Source: JAPOUP01 sp965203605 (GTDB lineage Bacteria > Pseudomonadota > Alphaproteobacteria > Rhodobacterales > Rhodobacteraceae). From it: DNA of 64,000 bases. The DNA is taken from contig OZ241902.1 of NCBI GenBank assembly GCA_965203605.1, positions 1,240,001 through 1,304,000 on the forward strand, read 5' to 3'. The notes below the pieces were generated by a model. It searched no databases. It was not told where the DNA came from and saw only the letters and a program-made list of their open reading frames with translations. The first letter of the stretch is position 1, and each line of letters opens with the position of its first letter. Shown one piece after another: positions 8,603 to 15,974 of the stretch. The position numbers and the translations under genes were made by a program.

Positions 8603-8968
8603 TCAGGTTGGCATGACGATACCGAATTGGAACTGCTCCCCCCCCCCCCCCCGGAAACCGTCTAGGCAGGAACTGCTTGAACTACGCAGCCTGATAGTGG
8701 TCAGGTCGGATCGACTGATGCCGCTCTGACGCCAGGAGAACAGACCTTCGCCATCCAACCGAAAGGGATCCGTGAAGTAGTCAAGCGGCACGTTCAGTTT
8801 TTCGACGGTCAACAGGAGCTCCGTCACCGTCACTCGCCGGACACCGGTCTCGATAGCCGAAACGGTCTGCCGATCTTTGAATCCTAACAGACTTGCCAAA
8901 CCGTTCTGCGATATCCCTCGTTCCTGCCTTAGCGCCTTGATTCTTGCGCCGATGTGCCGGTCTGCCAT
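8603..8968 (-). CDS. XRE-family helix-turn-helix regulator with a poly-G tract near its 3' end
   Basis: A 121-residue protein. The helix-turn-helix is clear: IGARIKALRQERGISQNGLA, then LLGFKDRQTVSAIETGVRRV about residues 28-47. After FTDPFRLDGEGLFSWRQSG the protein becomes low-complexity (serines, then glycines encoded by the poly-G run) and stops soon after. Relatives usually continue with a longer domain after the FSWRQ-like region, so this copy looks shortened. The ATG at 8966-8968 has GGAGG at a 7-base spacing, which fixes the start. The neighbouring PD-(D/E)XK-like gene is its probable partner or target. Confidence 0.75.
   Translation of the reverse strand: MADRHIGARIKALRQERGISQNGLASLLGFKDRQTVSAIETGVRRVTVTELLLTVEKLNVPLDYFTDPFRLDGEGLFSWRQSGISRSDLTTIRLRSSSSSCLDGFRGGGGEQFQFGIVMPT
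8638..8652. repeat. 15-base homopolymer (C on the plus strand, G in the coding strand)
   Basis: Fifteen consecutive C residues interrupt the 3' part of the XRE-regulator gene. Runs of this length are prone to slipped-strand mispairing. Any change by one base moves the downstream frame; each of the three frames ends within about 12-21 codons but with a different C-terminal sequence. The exact count could also be a sequencing artefact. Confidence 0.9.
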
Positions 8969-9459
8969 CGAAATTCCTCCAATCAAGTGATCTTGCGTAA
9001 TTCAGTTTGCAAGAAATTTAGGCAATTCATATTTTGCATGCAATCTCTGATGAATGGACAAGACGTAGTTCGCCCCGACGAAAGCTCTTTGTCCCAATAT
9101 CAGAACCGGATTGCCTGTATTGACTTTGGCAACTTGTGGAGGCTATGGCGATAGACGCTACATTCAGGGCGATGATGAATACGTCGAAGGTGGCCGACAT
9201 GGATACAACCGTTGCGGCGCGGACGAAGGAACTCATTGACTTTTTTGACAATTCAAATGCAGTAAGTTCGGACGCATCCCTTTGGAACCAATCCAAACGT
9301 TGCGAACCCCAGTGCTCTGGCAACCAATAACTTAGCCACATAGCAAGGTGCCTTCCGAGATCAATACCTTGCGTGCTAGGGATTCGACGCTTCGGGTTCT
9401 GCGGCTCTGTAAGGTCGACCAGAGGCAAGTCGGAGCCTTCGCATGCTTGGTCCGGCATT
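8969..9459. other. Accessory stretch without a recognisable gene
   Basis: About 490 bases upstream of the XRE gene. Open frames exist on both strands (for example minus 9027-9506) but none resembles a protein I know, and none has a good ribosome-binding site. The stretch borders an IS4-type fragment, so it may be degenerate mobile DNA. Confidence 0.35.
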
Positions 9460-9771
9460 TCAGGGCCATCCGACGAAAAGGAAATGCGGTGTCCTCGCCT
9501 CGCCATTCTCAGAGGTTCGCCTTAGGGTCTGCGTCCCGGCAACCAGCTTTGTACCGTCCTCCCAGATCGCTTTGTAGTTCGACGGGCCGTCATTCCTTCG
9601 GTTAAGGTAGCCACCGAACAAAGCGACGGCGAGCAGGGTCCTGTCCGAACGACACGGCCAAGTCCACCAGCCCTCTCCGGCTAGGGCGTTGTGCCGCCCG
9701 GAAAACACCGATACCTTTGCCGCTGAATCGGCCAGTGCCGCACTTCGGATTGGAAGTGGGGTCGGACACAC
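9460..9771 (-). pseudogene. C-terminal fragment of an IS4-type transposase (tentative)
   Basis: The translated minus strand contains RTLLAVALFGGYLNRRNDGP followed by a W-x-x-x-T-K-L stretch, resembling the LGGYLxRxxDGPPG...W.G...L end of IS4/Tn5-like transposases. No catalytic domain is present on either side, so this is at most a remnant. The match is short, hence moderate confidence. Confidence 0.45.
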
Positions 9772-9853
9772 ACGGCAAAGCGTCTTGCATGTAGCTCAGA
9801 AAATCGGCTTGGCAGAGGACAACTGACAGGTAACTGAAAAATGCGGTTAGTCC

Positions 9854-10036
9854 TCAAGGTTTGTACACCGGCGTGAGCGCCACCTTCCGCCCATCAACGA
9901 CAACCTTTCCGACGTGCTCAAAATTCACCGTCACTCGCCACCCAATATTGGACTGCACCTGGCCCAATCCCCAATCGGCTTCGGTCGGATGACGAACAAG
10001 CATGCCAGGCTCAAGCATCGCGTTGATATCTTCCAT
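9854..10036 (-). CDS. DUF3553 domain protein
   Basis: A 60-residue protein reading MLEPGMLVRHPTEADWGLGQ, then VTVNFEHVGKVVVDGRKVAL, a small all-beta domain seen mainly in Alphaproteobacteria and also at the C-terminus of some DNA helicases. Function is unknown. The ATG at 10034-10036 (MEDINAMLEPG) follows GGGGAGG at a 4-base spacing, so I chose it over the longer open frame that starts at 10096. It stands alone between IS debris and proA. Confidence 0.8.
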   Translation of the reverse strand: MEDINAMLEPGMLVRHPTEADWGLGQVQSNIGWRVTVNFEHVGKVVVDGRKVALTPVYKP

Positions 10037-10319
10037 CTTGCCTCCCCTACAATGCTGGGGACCGAATTGAACCGCACTGCATTTGGTTCGAGGCACTCAG
10101 CAGCGAACTCAGGAATTCAACGCTCCCTCAGGCATGGTCCATGAAGCCTGCGCTCATTCTGCAATCTGCAATCCACAGCCCGTAGCACCAAAACGAAGTT
10201 CAGTAACGGAAGACTCTTCATGGATATTGCAAGCGCAGGAATGCCGGATTTCCCGATCACCCTGCCTGATCAGGAATCCGGAAACCAGAAACCCTGAAAA
10301 TGAAGCTGTCGCCCACGTC
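10037..10319. other. Spacer between proA and the DUF3553 gene
   Basis: About 280 bases with no recognised gene. It holds the end of the proB-proA transcript and the promoter of the DUF3553 gene; no clear terminator hairpin with a T-run was seen. Confidence 0.35.
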
Positions 10320-11585
10320 TCAAGGTCGAACTATGCCATCACCTGTCACCAGATACTTGAAACTCGTCAGCTGAGCCGCTCCAACTGGTCCGCGAGCATG
10401 TAGCTTGCCGGTGGCAATGCCTATCTCGGCACCCATCCCAAACTCACCTCCGTCGGCGAACTGGGTGGAGGAATTGCGCATCAGGATGGCACTGTCCAAG
10501 CGCTCGAAGAATCGATCTGCTGCAGCGTCACTTTCGGTGATGATACAGTCAGTGTGGCCGGATCCAAACTTTCTGATGTGCGAAATGGCCTCATCAAGAC
10601 TATCGACCTCTTTCGCCGCGATATCCATACTCAGATACTCGCGGCCCCAATCAGCTTGGGTTGCGGGAACAACGCCCGGAAAGACCTGGAGAGTCGTGTC
10701 GCCGTGGATCGTGACGCCTCTTTCAACCAACGCGTCGACAACGGCCCTACGAAGAGACACTGCAACGTCGCGGTGGATCAGTAGACATTCTGCGGCACCG
10801 CAAATTCCAGTTCTTCGGGTCTTGGAATTCAGAACTACATCGACGGCCTTGCGCGGATCTGCGTCCCTGTCGAGGTAAATGTGAACAATACCTTCAAGAT
10901 GGGCGAAGACAGGAACCCTTGCTTCCCGCTGCACGAGCCCCACGAGCCCCTTTCCGCCTCGCGGAACGATGACATCGATGAACTCAGTCATCGATAGCAT
11001 TTCGCTCACGGCAGCCCTATCTCGTGTCGGCACTCGCTGGATTGCGCTTTCTGGCAAGCCGACGCTGCGGAGTCCGTCAACAAGGCAGGCGTGAATTGCA
11101 CCCGAAGAATGGAAACTTTCGGAGCCGCCGCGCAGGATTACCGCGTTTCCAGCCTTGAGGCAAAGTGCCCCTGCGTCGGCGGTCACATTTGGGCGACTCT
11201 CGTAGATGACGCCTACGACTCCCAATGGAGTGCGCACCCGCTTGATGCTCAAACCGCTTGGCCGTTCCCATTCGCTCATCACCTCCCCCACCGGATCGGG
11301 AAGTGATGCCACGTCGAGAAGCCCATCGTGCATCGACTGAATTCGAGTCTCATTCAGCTTGAGTCGATCCAACATCGCGTCGCTCAGGGCCTTGTCCTGG
11401 CCGTAGGCCAGATCCAGTTCATTCGCTGCGATTATTTCAGCACTGTTCGCCTGCAGGGAACCGGCTGCGGCCTCAAGGGCGGCAGCCTTTCTATCAGCTG
11501 AAACATAGGCCAGTTCCGCCGCTGCCGCTTTGGCAGCAGCGCCCAATTCAGCCATCATGGTTGGGATTTCGTCCAAGTCCTTCAT
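10320..11585 (-). CDS. proA: Gamma-glutamyl phosphate reductase
   Basis: ProA reduces gamma-glutamyl phosphate to glutamate semialdehyde with NADPH, the second step of proline synthesis. The 421-residue protein shows PLGVVGVIYESRPNVT, the family signature VPRGGKGLVGLVQ, and the catalytic Cys in TRRTGICGAAECLL. The ATG at 11583-11585 (MKDLDEIPTMM) gives the usual length; the frame continues upstream but that part overlaps the end of proB and is not conserved. It follows proB by 10 bases, so the two form an operon. Confidence 0.95.
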   Translation of the reverse strand: MKDLDEIPTMMAELGAAAKAAAAELAYVSADRKAAALEAAAGSLQANSAEIIAANELDLAYGQDKALSDAMLDRLKLNETRIQSMHDGLLDVASLPDPVGEVMSEWERPSGLSIKRVRTPLGVVGVIYESRPNVTADAGALCLKAGNAVILRGGSESFHSSGAIHACLVDGLRSVGLPESAIQRVPTRDRAAVSEMLSMTEFIDVIVPRGGKGLVGLVQREARVPVFAHLEGIVHIYLDRDADPRKAVDVVLNSKTRRTGICGAAECLLIHRDVAVSLRRAVVDALVERGVTIHGDTTLQVFPGVVPATQADWGREYLSMDIAAKEVDSLDEAISHIRKFGSGHTDCIITESDAAADRFFERLDSAILMRNSSTQFADGGEFGMGAEIGIATGKLHARGPVGAAQLTSFKYLVTGDGIVRP

Positions 11586-11595
11586 AGCAATTCCA

Positions 11596-12699
11596 TCATA
11601 TCGCCATATCGTCCCGATGCACCAGAGCGGCCCTGCCAGGATACCCCAATATTGCCTCAATGTCACTCGATTGCTTCCCAACGATCTGGGCCGCCTCGGA
11701 ACTGGTATAGCGTGACAGGCCCGTACCAAACACTTGATCCGGCCCGATGATCCTCACTGGATCGCCTCGACCAAACACACCGGTGACCTTCGTTACTCCA
11801 GCAGGCAGGAGCGATTTACCTGTTTGCAGGGCTCGCGCTGCACCTGCATCGACGATGATTTCGCCTTTCGGCTTCATGGCTGCAATCCAGCTCTTTCGCG
11901 CAGTCTGGGGATCGCCTTCAGCTGAGAACCAGGTTGCGGCGGCACCATTCGCGAGGTTGGTCAATGGACGCATTCCAGTTCCCCTTGTTATAGCCATGGT
12001 GCAGCCGGCTTTTGTAGCAGTCCTCGCGGCCAACAGCTTGGTCTTCATCCCTCCCTTGGACAGCCCCGTGCCCTCATCACCTGCCATCATTTCGATTTCA
12101 GGAGTTATTTCCTCTATAATATCAAACTTCTGCACATTGGAGTTCACCCTCGGATCGCCGGAATAGAAGCCATCAACGTCCGAGAGCAGGACCAAGGTGT
12201 CGGCTCCAACGGTGACGGCGATTTGAGCCGCAAGACGGTCATTGTCGCCAAATCGAATTTCGTCCGTTGCAACGGTGTCATTCTCATTCACCACAGGTAC
12301 GATACCAAGCCGCAGCAGCTGTTCCAAGGTAGCGCGGGAATTGAGATATCGTCGTCGATTCTCACTGTCTTCCAGCGTAAGAAGGACCTGGGCCGCCTTT
12401 AGGCCGAATGGAGCCAGCGCTTCCTCATATGCCCGAGCCAGCCGGATCTGTCCTACAGCCGCCGCCGCCTGCGATTGTTCCAGGGCCAACACACCATTCG
12501 GCAGACCAAGGGCTGCGCGGCCAAGCGAGATTGAACCTGAAGACACAAGAACCACATCAGCTCCCTGTTGCCTATATCCCGCAACGTCATGAGCGAGCCC
12601 TTTCAGCCATTCGACCCGAAGCGCACCATTCATCTGGTCAACCAACAAGGCCGAACCGACCTTGACGACCATCCGCCTTGCATCGCTCAGGGATGCCAT
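11596..12699 (-). CDS. proB: Glutamate 5-kinase
   Basis: ProB phosphorylates glutamate to start proline synthesis and is usually feedback-inhibited by proline. The 367-residue protein has the amino-acid-kinase domain (VVKVGSALLV at residues 11-20, VLVSSGSISLGRAALG about 50-65, VNENDTVAT about 138-146, LLSDVDGFYSGDPR about 168-181, GTGLSKGGMKTKL about 212-224) and a C-terminal PUA domain with GAARALQTGKSLLPAGV. Its start overlaps the end of obgE by 13 bases, as is common in the obgE-proB-proA arrangement of Alphaproteobacteria. Confidence 0.95.
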   Translation of the reverse strand: MASLSDARRMVVKVGSALLVDQMNGALRVEWLKGLAHDVAGYRQQGADVVLVSSGSISLGRAALGLPNGVLALEQSQAAAAVGQIRLARAYEEALAPFGLKAAQVLLTLEDSENRRRYLNSRATLEQLLRLGIVPVVNENDTVATDEIRFGDNDRLAAQIAVTVGADTLVLLSDVDGFYSGDPRVNSNVQKFDIIEEITPEIEMMAGDEGTGLSKGGMKTKLLAARTATKAGCTMAITRGTGMRPLTNLANGAAATWFSAEGDPQTARKSWIAAMKPKGEIIVDAGAARALQTGKSLLPAGVTKVTGVFGRGDPVRIIGPDQVFGTGLSRYTSSEAAQIVGKQSSDIEAILGYPGRAALVHRDDMAI

Positions 12700-13724
12700 G
12701 TTTCGTCGTCCGCCCCCTTACGCTCAGGCTCTGGAACACGTTTTTTGATCTCCGCGAATACAGTGCGCAGAACCTTTGTCACACCTTGTCCACTAACGGC
12801 GGACATTGCCAGTACCGGGCCACCAACCTCCGATTCCAATTCGGTGGCCCATTTTGCTGCCACGTTGCCATCCAAAGCATCAACTTTGTTCAGTACAGTC
12901 ACACGGGGCTTGTTGGCCAGATTACCGCCGTAGGCATCAAGCTCCCTGATCACGGTTCGATGGTTCTCAACTGGATTGATCGCTGTGCCATCAACGATAT
13001 GCAGCAGAATCGAGCAACGCTCTACATGGCCGAGAAAACGGTCGCCAAGCCCCCTGCCCTCGTGCGCACCTTCGATCAGGCCAGGAATGTCGGCCATGAT
13101 GAATTCCGAACCGTCAATTGCGATCGCTCCCAAATTCGGGTGCAGCGTGGTGAATGGATAGTCCGCAACTTTCGGTCGAGCATTCGAATTTGCGGATAGA
13201 AACGTTGATTTACCCGCGTTCGGAAGTCCCAACAGACCTGCTTCCGCGATGAGCTTCAATCGTAGCCAGACAGTGCGCTCAACACCGTCCTGTCCAGGGT
13301 TGGAGCGGCGAGGTGCCCGGTTAACGGATGATTTATATCTGAGATTTCCGAAGCCGCCGTTTCCACCCTTTGCCAACAGAAACCGCTGCCCGACCTCTGT
13401 CATGTCACCCAAGACGGTTTCCTGATCCTCCTCAAGGATCTCGGTTCCAGACGGTACCTTTAGGACAATGTCAGCACCGTTCCTTCCAGTTCGCTGCTTG
13501 CCCATGCCACCTTGGCCATTCTTGGCGAAGAAGTGCTGCTGGTATCGAAAGTCAATCAGCGTGTTGAGGCTGTCGATGGCTTCCACCCAAACGTCGCCGC
13601 CCTTTCCGCCGTCGCCGCCATCGGGTCCTCCATATTCGATGAACTTTTCACGACGGAAGGACACACAACCAGCTCCGCCAGAGCCTGAACGAATGTAGAC
13701 CTTTGCAAGATCAAGAAATTTCAT
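12687..13724 (-). CDS. obgE: Obg-family GTPase (ObgE/CgtA)
   Basis: An essential GTPase linked to 50S ribosome assembly and the stringent response. The 345-residue protein has the glycine-rich Obg fold (residues 1-158: IRSGSGGAGCVSFRREKF, GGPDGGDGGKGGDVW) followed by the G domain with GLPNAGKST (G1), ADIPGLIEGAHEGRGLG (G3) and NKVD (G4). I chose the ATG at 13722-13724 (MKFLDLAKVYIRSG), the family N-terminus, over the ATG three codons earlier. It leads the obgE-proB-proA operon. Confidence 0.95.
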   Translation of the reverse strand: MKFLDLAKVYIRSGSGGAGCVSFRREKFIEYGGPDGGDGGKGGDVWVEAIDSLNTLIDFRYQQHFFAKNGQGGMGKQRTGRNGADIVLKVPSGTEILEEDQETVLGDMTEVGQRFLLAKGGNGGFGNLRYKSSVNRAPRRSNPGQDGVERTVWLRLKLIAEAGLLGLPNAGKSTFLSANSNARPKVADYPFTTLHPNLGAIAIDGSEFIMADIPGLIEGAHEGRGLGDRFLGHVERCSILLHIVDGTAINPVENHRTVIRELDAYGGNLANKPRVTVLNKVDALDGNVAAKWATELESEVGGPVLAMSAVSGQGVTKVLRTVFAEIKKRVPEPERKGADDETWHP

Positions 13725-14111
13725 CGGCACCATTCACGTCAGTTTGGCGGATTGATTGATGTTTGACTTAAGTGGGCCAAGCCGAATGCCAACCTTGGCG
13801 CTTGCCCGGCCTACAAGTCAACACAGGGCTGTAACCCTTGCAGATTATCCGCTCGACAAGCTGTCGGCCTGTCAAACCAGAAGTCAGGCCAGACTAACTT
13901 TGCCAAGAATCCTCGTACACTGACTTCAGCCGAAATCTTCTGACATATGCGGGATTCGACCCTTCACCACTAACTCGGACCGAACTGGCCGTCTGATGTT
14001 ATGTTTAAGGGCCAGCCAATTGATTCCACTGATGGAACGGAATAGTCCCATGTCAGTTCTGCCTGTCGATACTAACCGACCCGTCAACAATGCGGGATGG
14101 GATAGGTTAGC
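13725..14111. other. Spacer between rpmA and obgE without a gene
   Basis: Close to 390 bases. In related Rhodobacterales this interval often carries acetyltransferase genes; none is readable here. I see no open frame with a recognisable product. The obgE promoter and the rplU-rpmA terminator should be inside, but neither could be placed with confidence. Confidence 0.4.
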
Positions 14112-14372
14112 TTACTCCGCAGCGGGAAACACCGAAATGAAAGTGCGTCCCTTAAGGCCCTTGTGGAACTTAACATGGCCCTCAACCTTCGCGAAAATGG
14201 TGTGATCCCTGCCGATGCCAACGCCTTCGCCAGGCCACCATTTCGTACCGCGCTGCCTTACTATGATATTACCCGGGATTGCGTGCTGGCCTCCAAAGAG
14301 TTTCACACCCAGGCGGCGACCCGCAGAATCGCGGCCGTTCCGGCTCGAGCCTCCAGCTTTCTTGTGTGCCAT
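14112..14372 (-). CDS. rpmA: 50S ribosomal protein L27
   Basis: L27 reaches the peptidyl-transferase centre through its N-terminal tail. The 86-residue sequence MAHKKAGGSSRNGRDSAGRR, then GVKLFGGQHAIPGNIIVRQR and HTIFAKVEGHVKFH is diagnostic, with no N-terminal processing extension. It follows rplU by 26 bases in the standard rplU-rpmA operon. Confidence 0.98.
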   Translation of the reverse strand: MAHKKAGGSSRNGRDSAGRRLGVKLFGGQHAIPGNIIVRQRGTKWWPGEGVGIGRDHTIFAKVEGHVKFHKGLKGRTFISVFPAAE

Positions 14373-14398
14373 CTGTCAAATCCTTACTTGGTGGCCAG

Positions 14399-15082
14399 CT
14401 ATTTGGCCTCTTCATCCCTGTCTTCCACTTCGCCACCGACTTCGGCCGCCTGCTCAGGCTGTTCCACAATGTCGGGCTCCGCCGAGGCAACGTCTTCGAT
14501 GACCTGCGCATCCTCCTGCGATTCATCGGCGACCTCCGATGCCTCCTCGGTGATGCCAGCTTCCGTACTGGGTTCGCTCGCGGTTTGAATGGGCTGGTCC
14601 TGTTCAGATGGATGCTCATTCCCATCTTCAGCAGCAACATGCGTCGAATCTCCCGCCAAAGATTCCGAAGTGCTGTCCGCCAACAGCAGTCTTTCGGAGT
14701 CCGCCAATTCGGCAAGAGCAAGACGTCCGGCAGCGGAACCAGCGCCAATTGCAGCCTTGATTCCTGATTCGGCCGCGCCTGACTCAAGAATATCAGTAAC
14801 CCGAAGCAGCGTCAGTTTCTGTCGATGACCTTTCGTGCGCTTGGATCCATGCTTCCTTCGACGTCTTACAAAGTGAATGACTTTCTTGCCCTTGATCTGA
14901 TCGATCACCTGAGCCTGCACTGCTGCATCCTCAACGAACGGCTCACCAATCGTATCTCCGACCATCAGGATTTCGTTGAACTGAACAGTCTCCCCGGCAA
15001 CAGCGGCCAGTTTCTCGACCCTCAGGATATCGCCACTGGCAACCTTGTACTGTTTGCCGCCGGTCTTGAGAACCGCAAACAT
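14399..15082 (-). CDS. rplU: 50S ribosomal protein L21 with a long acidic C-terminal extension
   Basis: Residues 1-102 are a normal L21: MFAVLKTGGKQYKVASGDIL, then the basic FVRRRRKHGSKRTKGHRQ. The remaining ~125 residues are rich in Ala, Glu, Asp and Ser (for example SEVADESQEDAQVIEDVAS) and very acidic, more than doubling the protein to 228 residues. Extended L21 proteins occur in Alphaproteobacteria, but the tail varies and its job is not known to me. The ATG at 15080-15082 has GGAG at a 7-base spacing; an ATG two codons upstream is possible. First gene of the rplU-rpmA operon. Confidence 0.93.
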   Translation of the reverse strand: MFAVLKTGGKQYKVASGDILRVEKLAAVAGETVQFNEILMVGDTIGEPFVEDAAVQAQVIDQIKGKKVIHFVRRRRKHGSKRTKGHRQKLTLLRVTDILESGAAESGIKAAIGAGSAAGRLALAELADSERLLLADSTSESLAGDSTHVAAEDGNEHPSEQDQPIQTASEPSTEAGITEEASEVADESQEDAQVIEDVASAEPDIVEQPEQAAEVGGEVEDRDEEAK

Positions 15083-15499
15083 CCTCATTCTCCATTCTCT
15101 TCCGCGTCCTTTGGTCCCTCTTGGCGAGGCGTTCCGGCACAAAACCACCGCGGACAGCGCACCCTTAGGCGTCATGTCGAATTGTTCCGGCCACCATATG
15201 CCCTGGTTTAGGGCCGGATTGCGGCTTATCAGAGCGTATCGTGCATAAGTCAAGTCCAATCTGCAAAAATCCGCGGACAACCCGTCCGTCCATTGGAGAG
15301 GCGCTTCTTCGTTAGATGTCTATGGGTATCAGCACCGTCGCGCATTGAAGTTGAATCGAACGACGGCGCTTTTCCCTTTCGCAATCACTCTCGGCATTGT
15401 CGAGTCACACCGATTGCATCCGGGTGATTGAGCGGAACTCGATCAATCTGGTTGCGTTCGCCTATAGCAAGCCTTAAGTTCGCTCACTGACCTGAATGC
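15083..15499. other. Divergent intergenic region between rplU and tRNA-Ser
   Basis: About 415 bases with no gene. It should carry the rplU promoter (minus strand, not placed) and the tRNA promoter (listed separately). The minus-strand frame of rplU stays open into it but has no conserved content. Confidence 0.4.
15452..15480 (+). promoter_or_regulatory. Candidate promoter of tRNA-Ser
   Basis: TTGCGT at 15452-15457 and TAAGTT at 15475-15480 are separated by 17 bases and end 19 bases before the mature tRNA 5' end. The -35 is close to consensus and the -10 is weak. Assigned by eye. Confidence 0.4.
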
Positions 15500-15589
15500 G
15501 GAGAGGTGCCGGAGTGGTCGAACGGGGCGGTCTCGAAAACCGTTGAGCCTTCACGGGTTCCCAGGGTTCGAATCCCTGTCTCTCCGCCA
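15500..15589 (+). tRNA. tRNA-Ser (anticodon CGA), CCA encoded
   Basis: The 5' arm GGAGAGG pairs with CCTCTCC-type 3' arm CTCTCC, followed by an encoded GCCA end. The T-arm reads GGTTCGAATCC within a paired stem. The anticodon loop CTCGAAA gives anticodon CGA, reading UCG serine codons. A long variable arm (about TTGAGCCTTCACGGGTTCCC) is present, as expected for a class II tRNA-Ser. The sequence directly downstream is accessory DNA, so the tRNA 3' end is a candidate integration site. Confidence 0.95.
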
Positions 15590-15700
15590 TAACCTTTTGT
15601 TTTCAATGCCCCATTCCTATCCCGACACAACCTGTTGCATGCTTTTGCCGCTGCTTGCCTAGCGGCGTTTGGATAGGAAAGCCTCGCGCTTCGGAAGACT

Positions 15701-15862
15701 GCTGGAAGCCTCATTCATGAGCTCTTTCGATTTCTGGCGGCGGAACAGGCCTGGCCTTTCAGTTGCTTCCGGACCGTACGGACCGATGCTGACAGGAGGT
15801 ATCGCAACAGTCCGGTCGTAATCCGCACGGAACCGGGCAGGGATATGGATTTCAGCTCCTGA
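15701..15862 (+). pseudogene. 3' remnant of a second AAA+ ATPase gene related to the one at 15975-17282
   Basis: In one frame this stretch reads SLIHELFRFLAAEQAW and ends TEPGRDMDFSS followed by TGA. The intact ATPase gene downstream ends TETDRDMDFSP after SPIPSFRSFLVRAGG. The last ~23 bases before the stops are nearly identical in the two places. The 5' part of the first gene is missing. It therefore looks like the tail of a degenerate paralogue left by tandem duplication or by replacement of an older island copy. The short match limits certainty. Confidence 0.55.
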
Positions 15863-15974
15863 TTCAATTGAATCGATACCATGGCTCCAGCCTGTCCCAT
15901 ATCCACAGACTTGGACAGTATCGGGCTTTCATGATAGACTGGAACCACCCAATTCGCTGAAAGGGCACATTGTC

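Noticed and set aside
9027..9506. Minus-strand 159-codon frame
   Set aside because: No similarity to known proteins, no ribosome-binding site, and it lies in degenerate accessory DNA.
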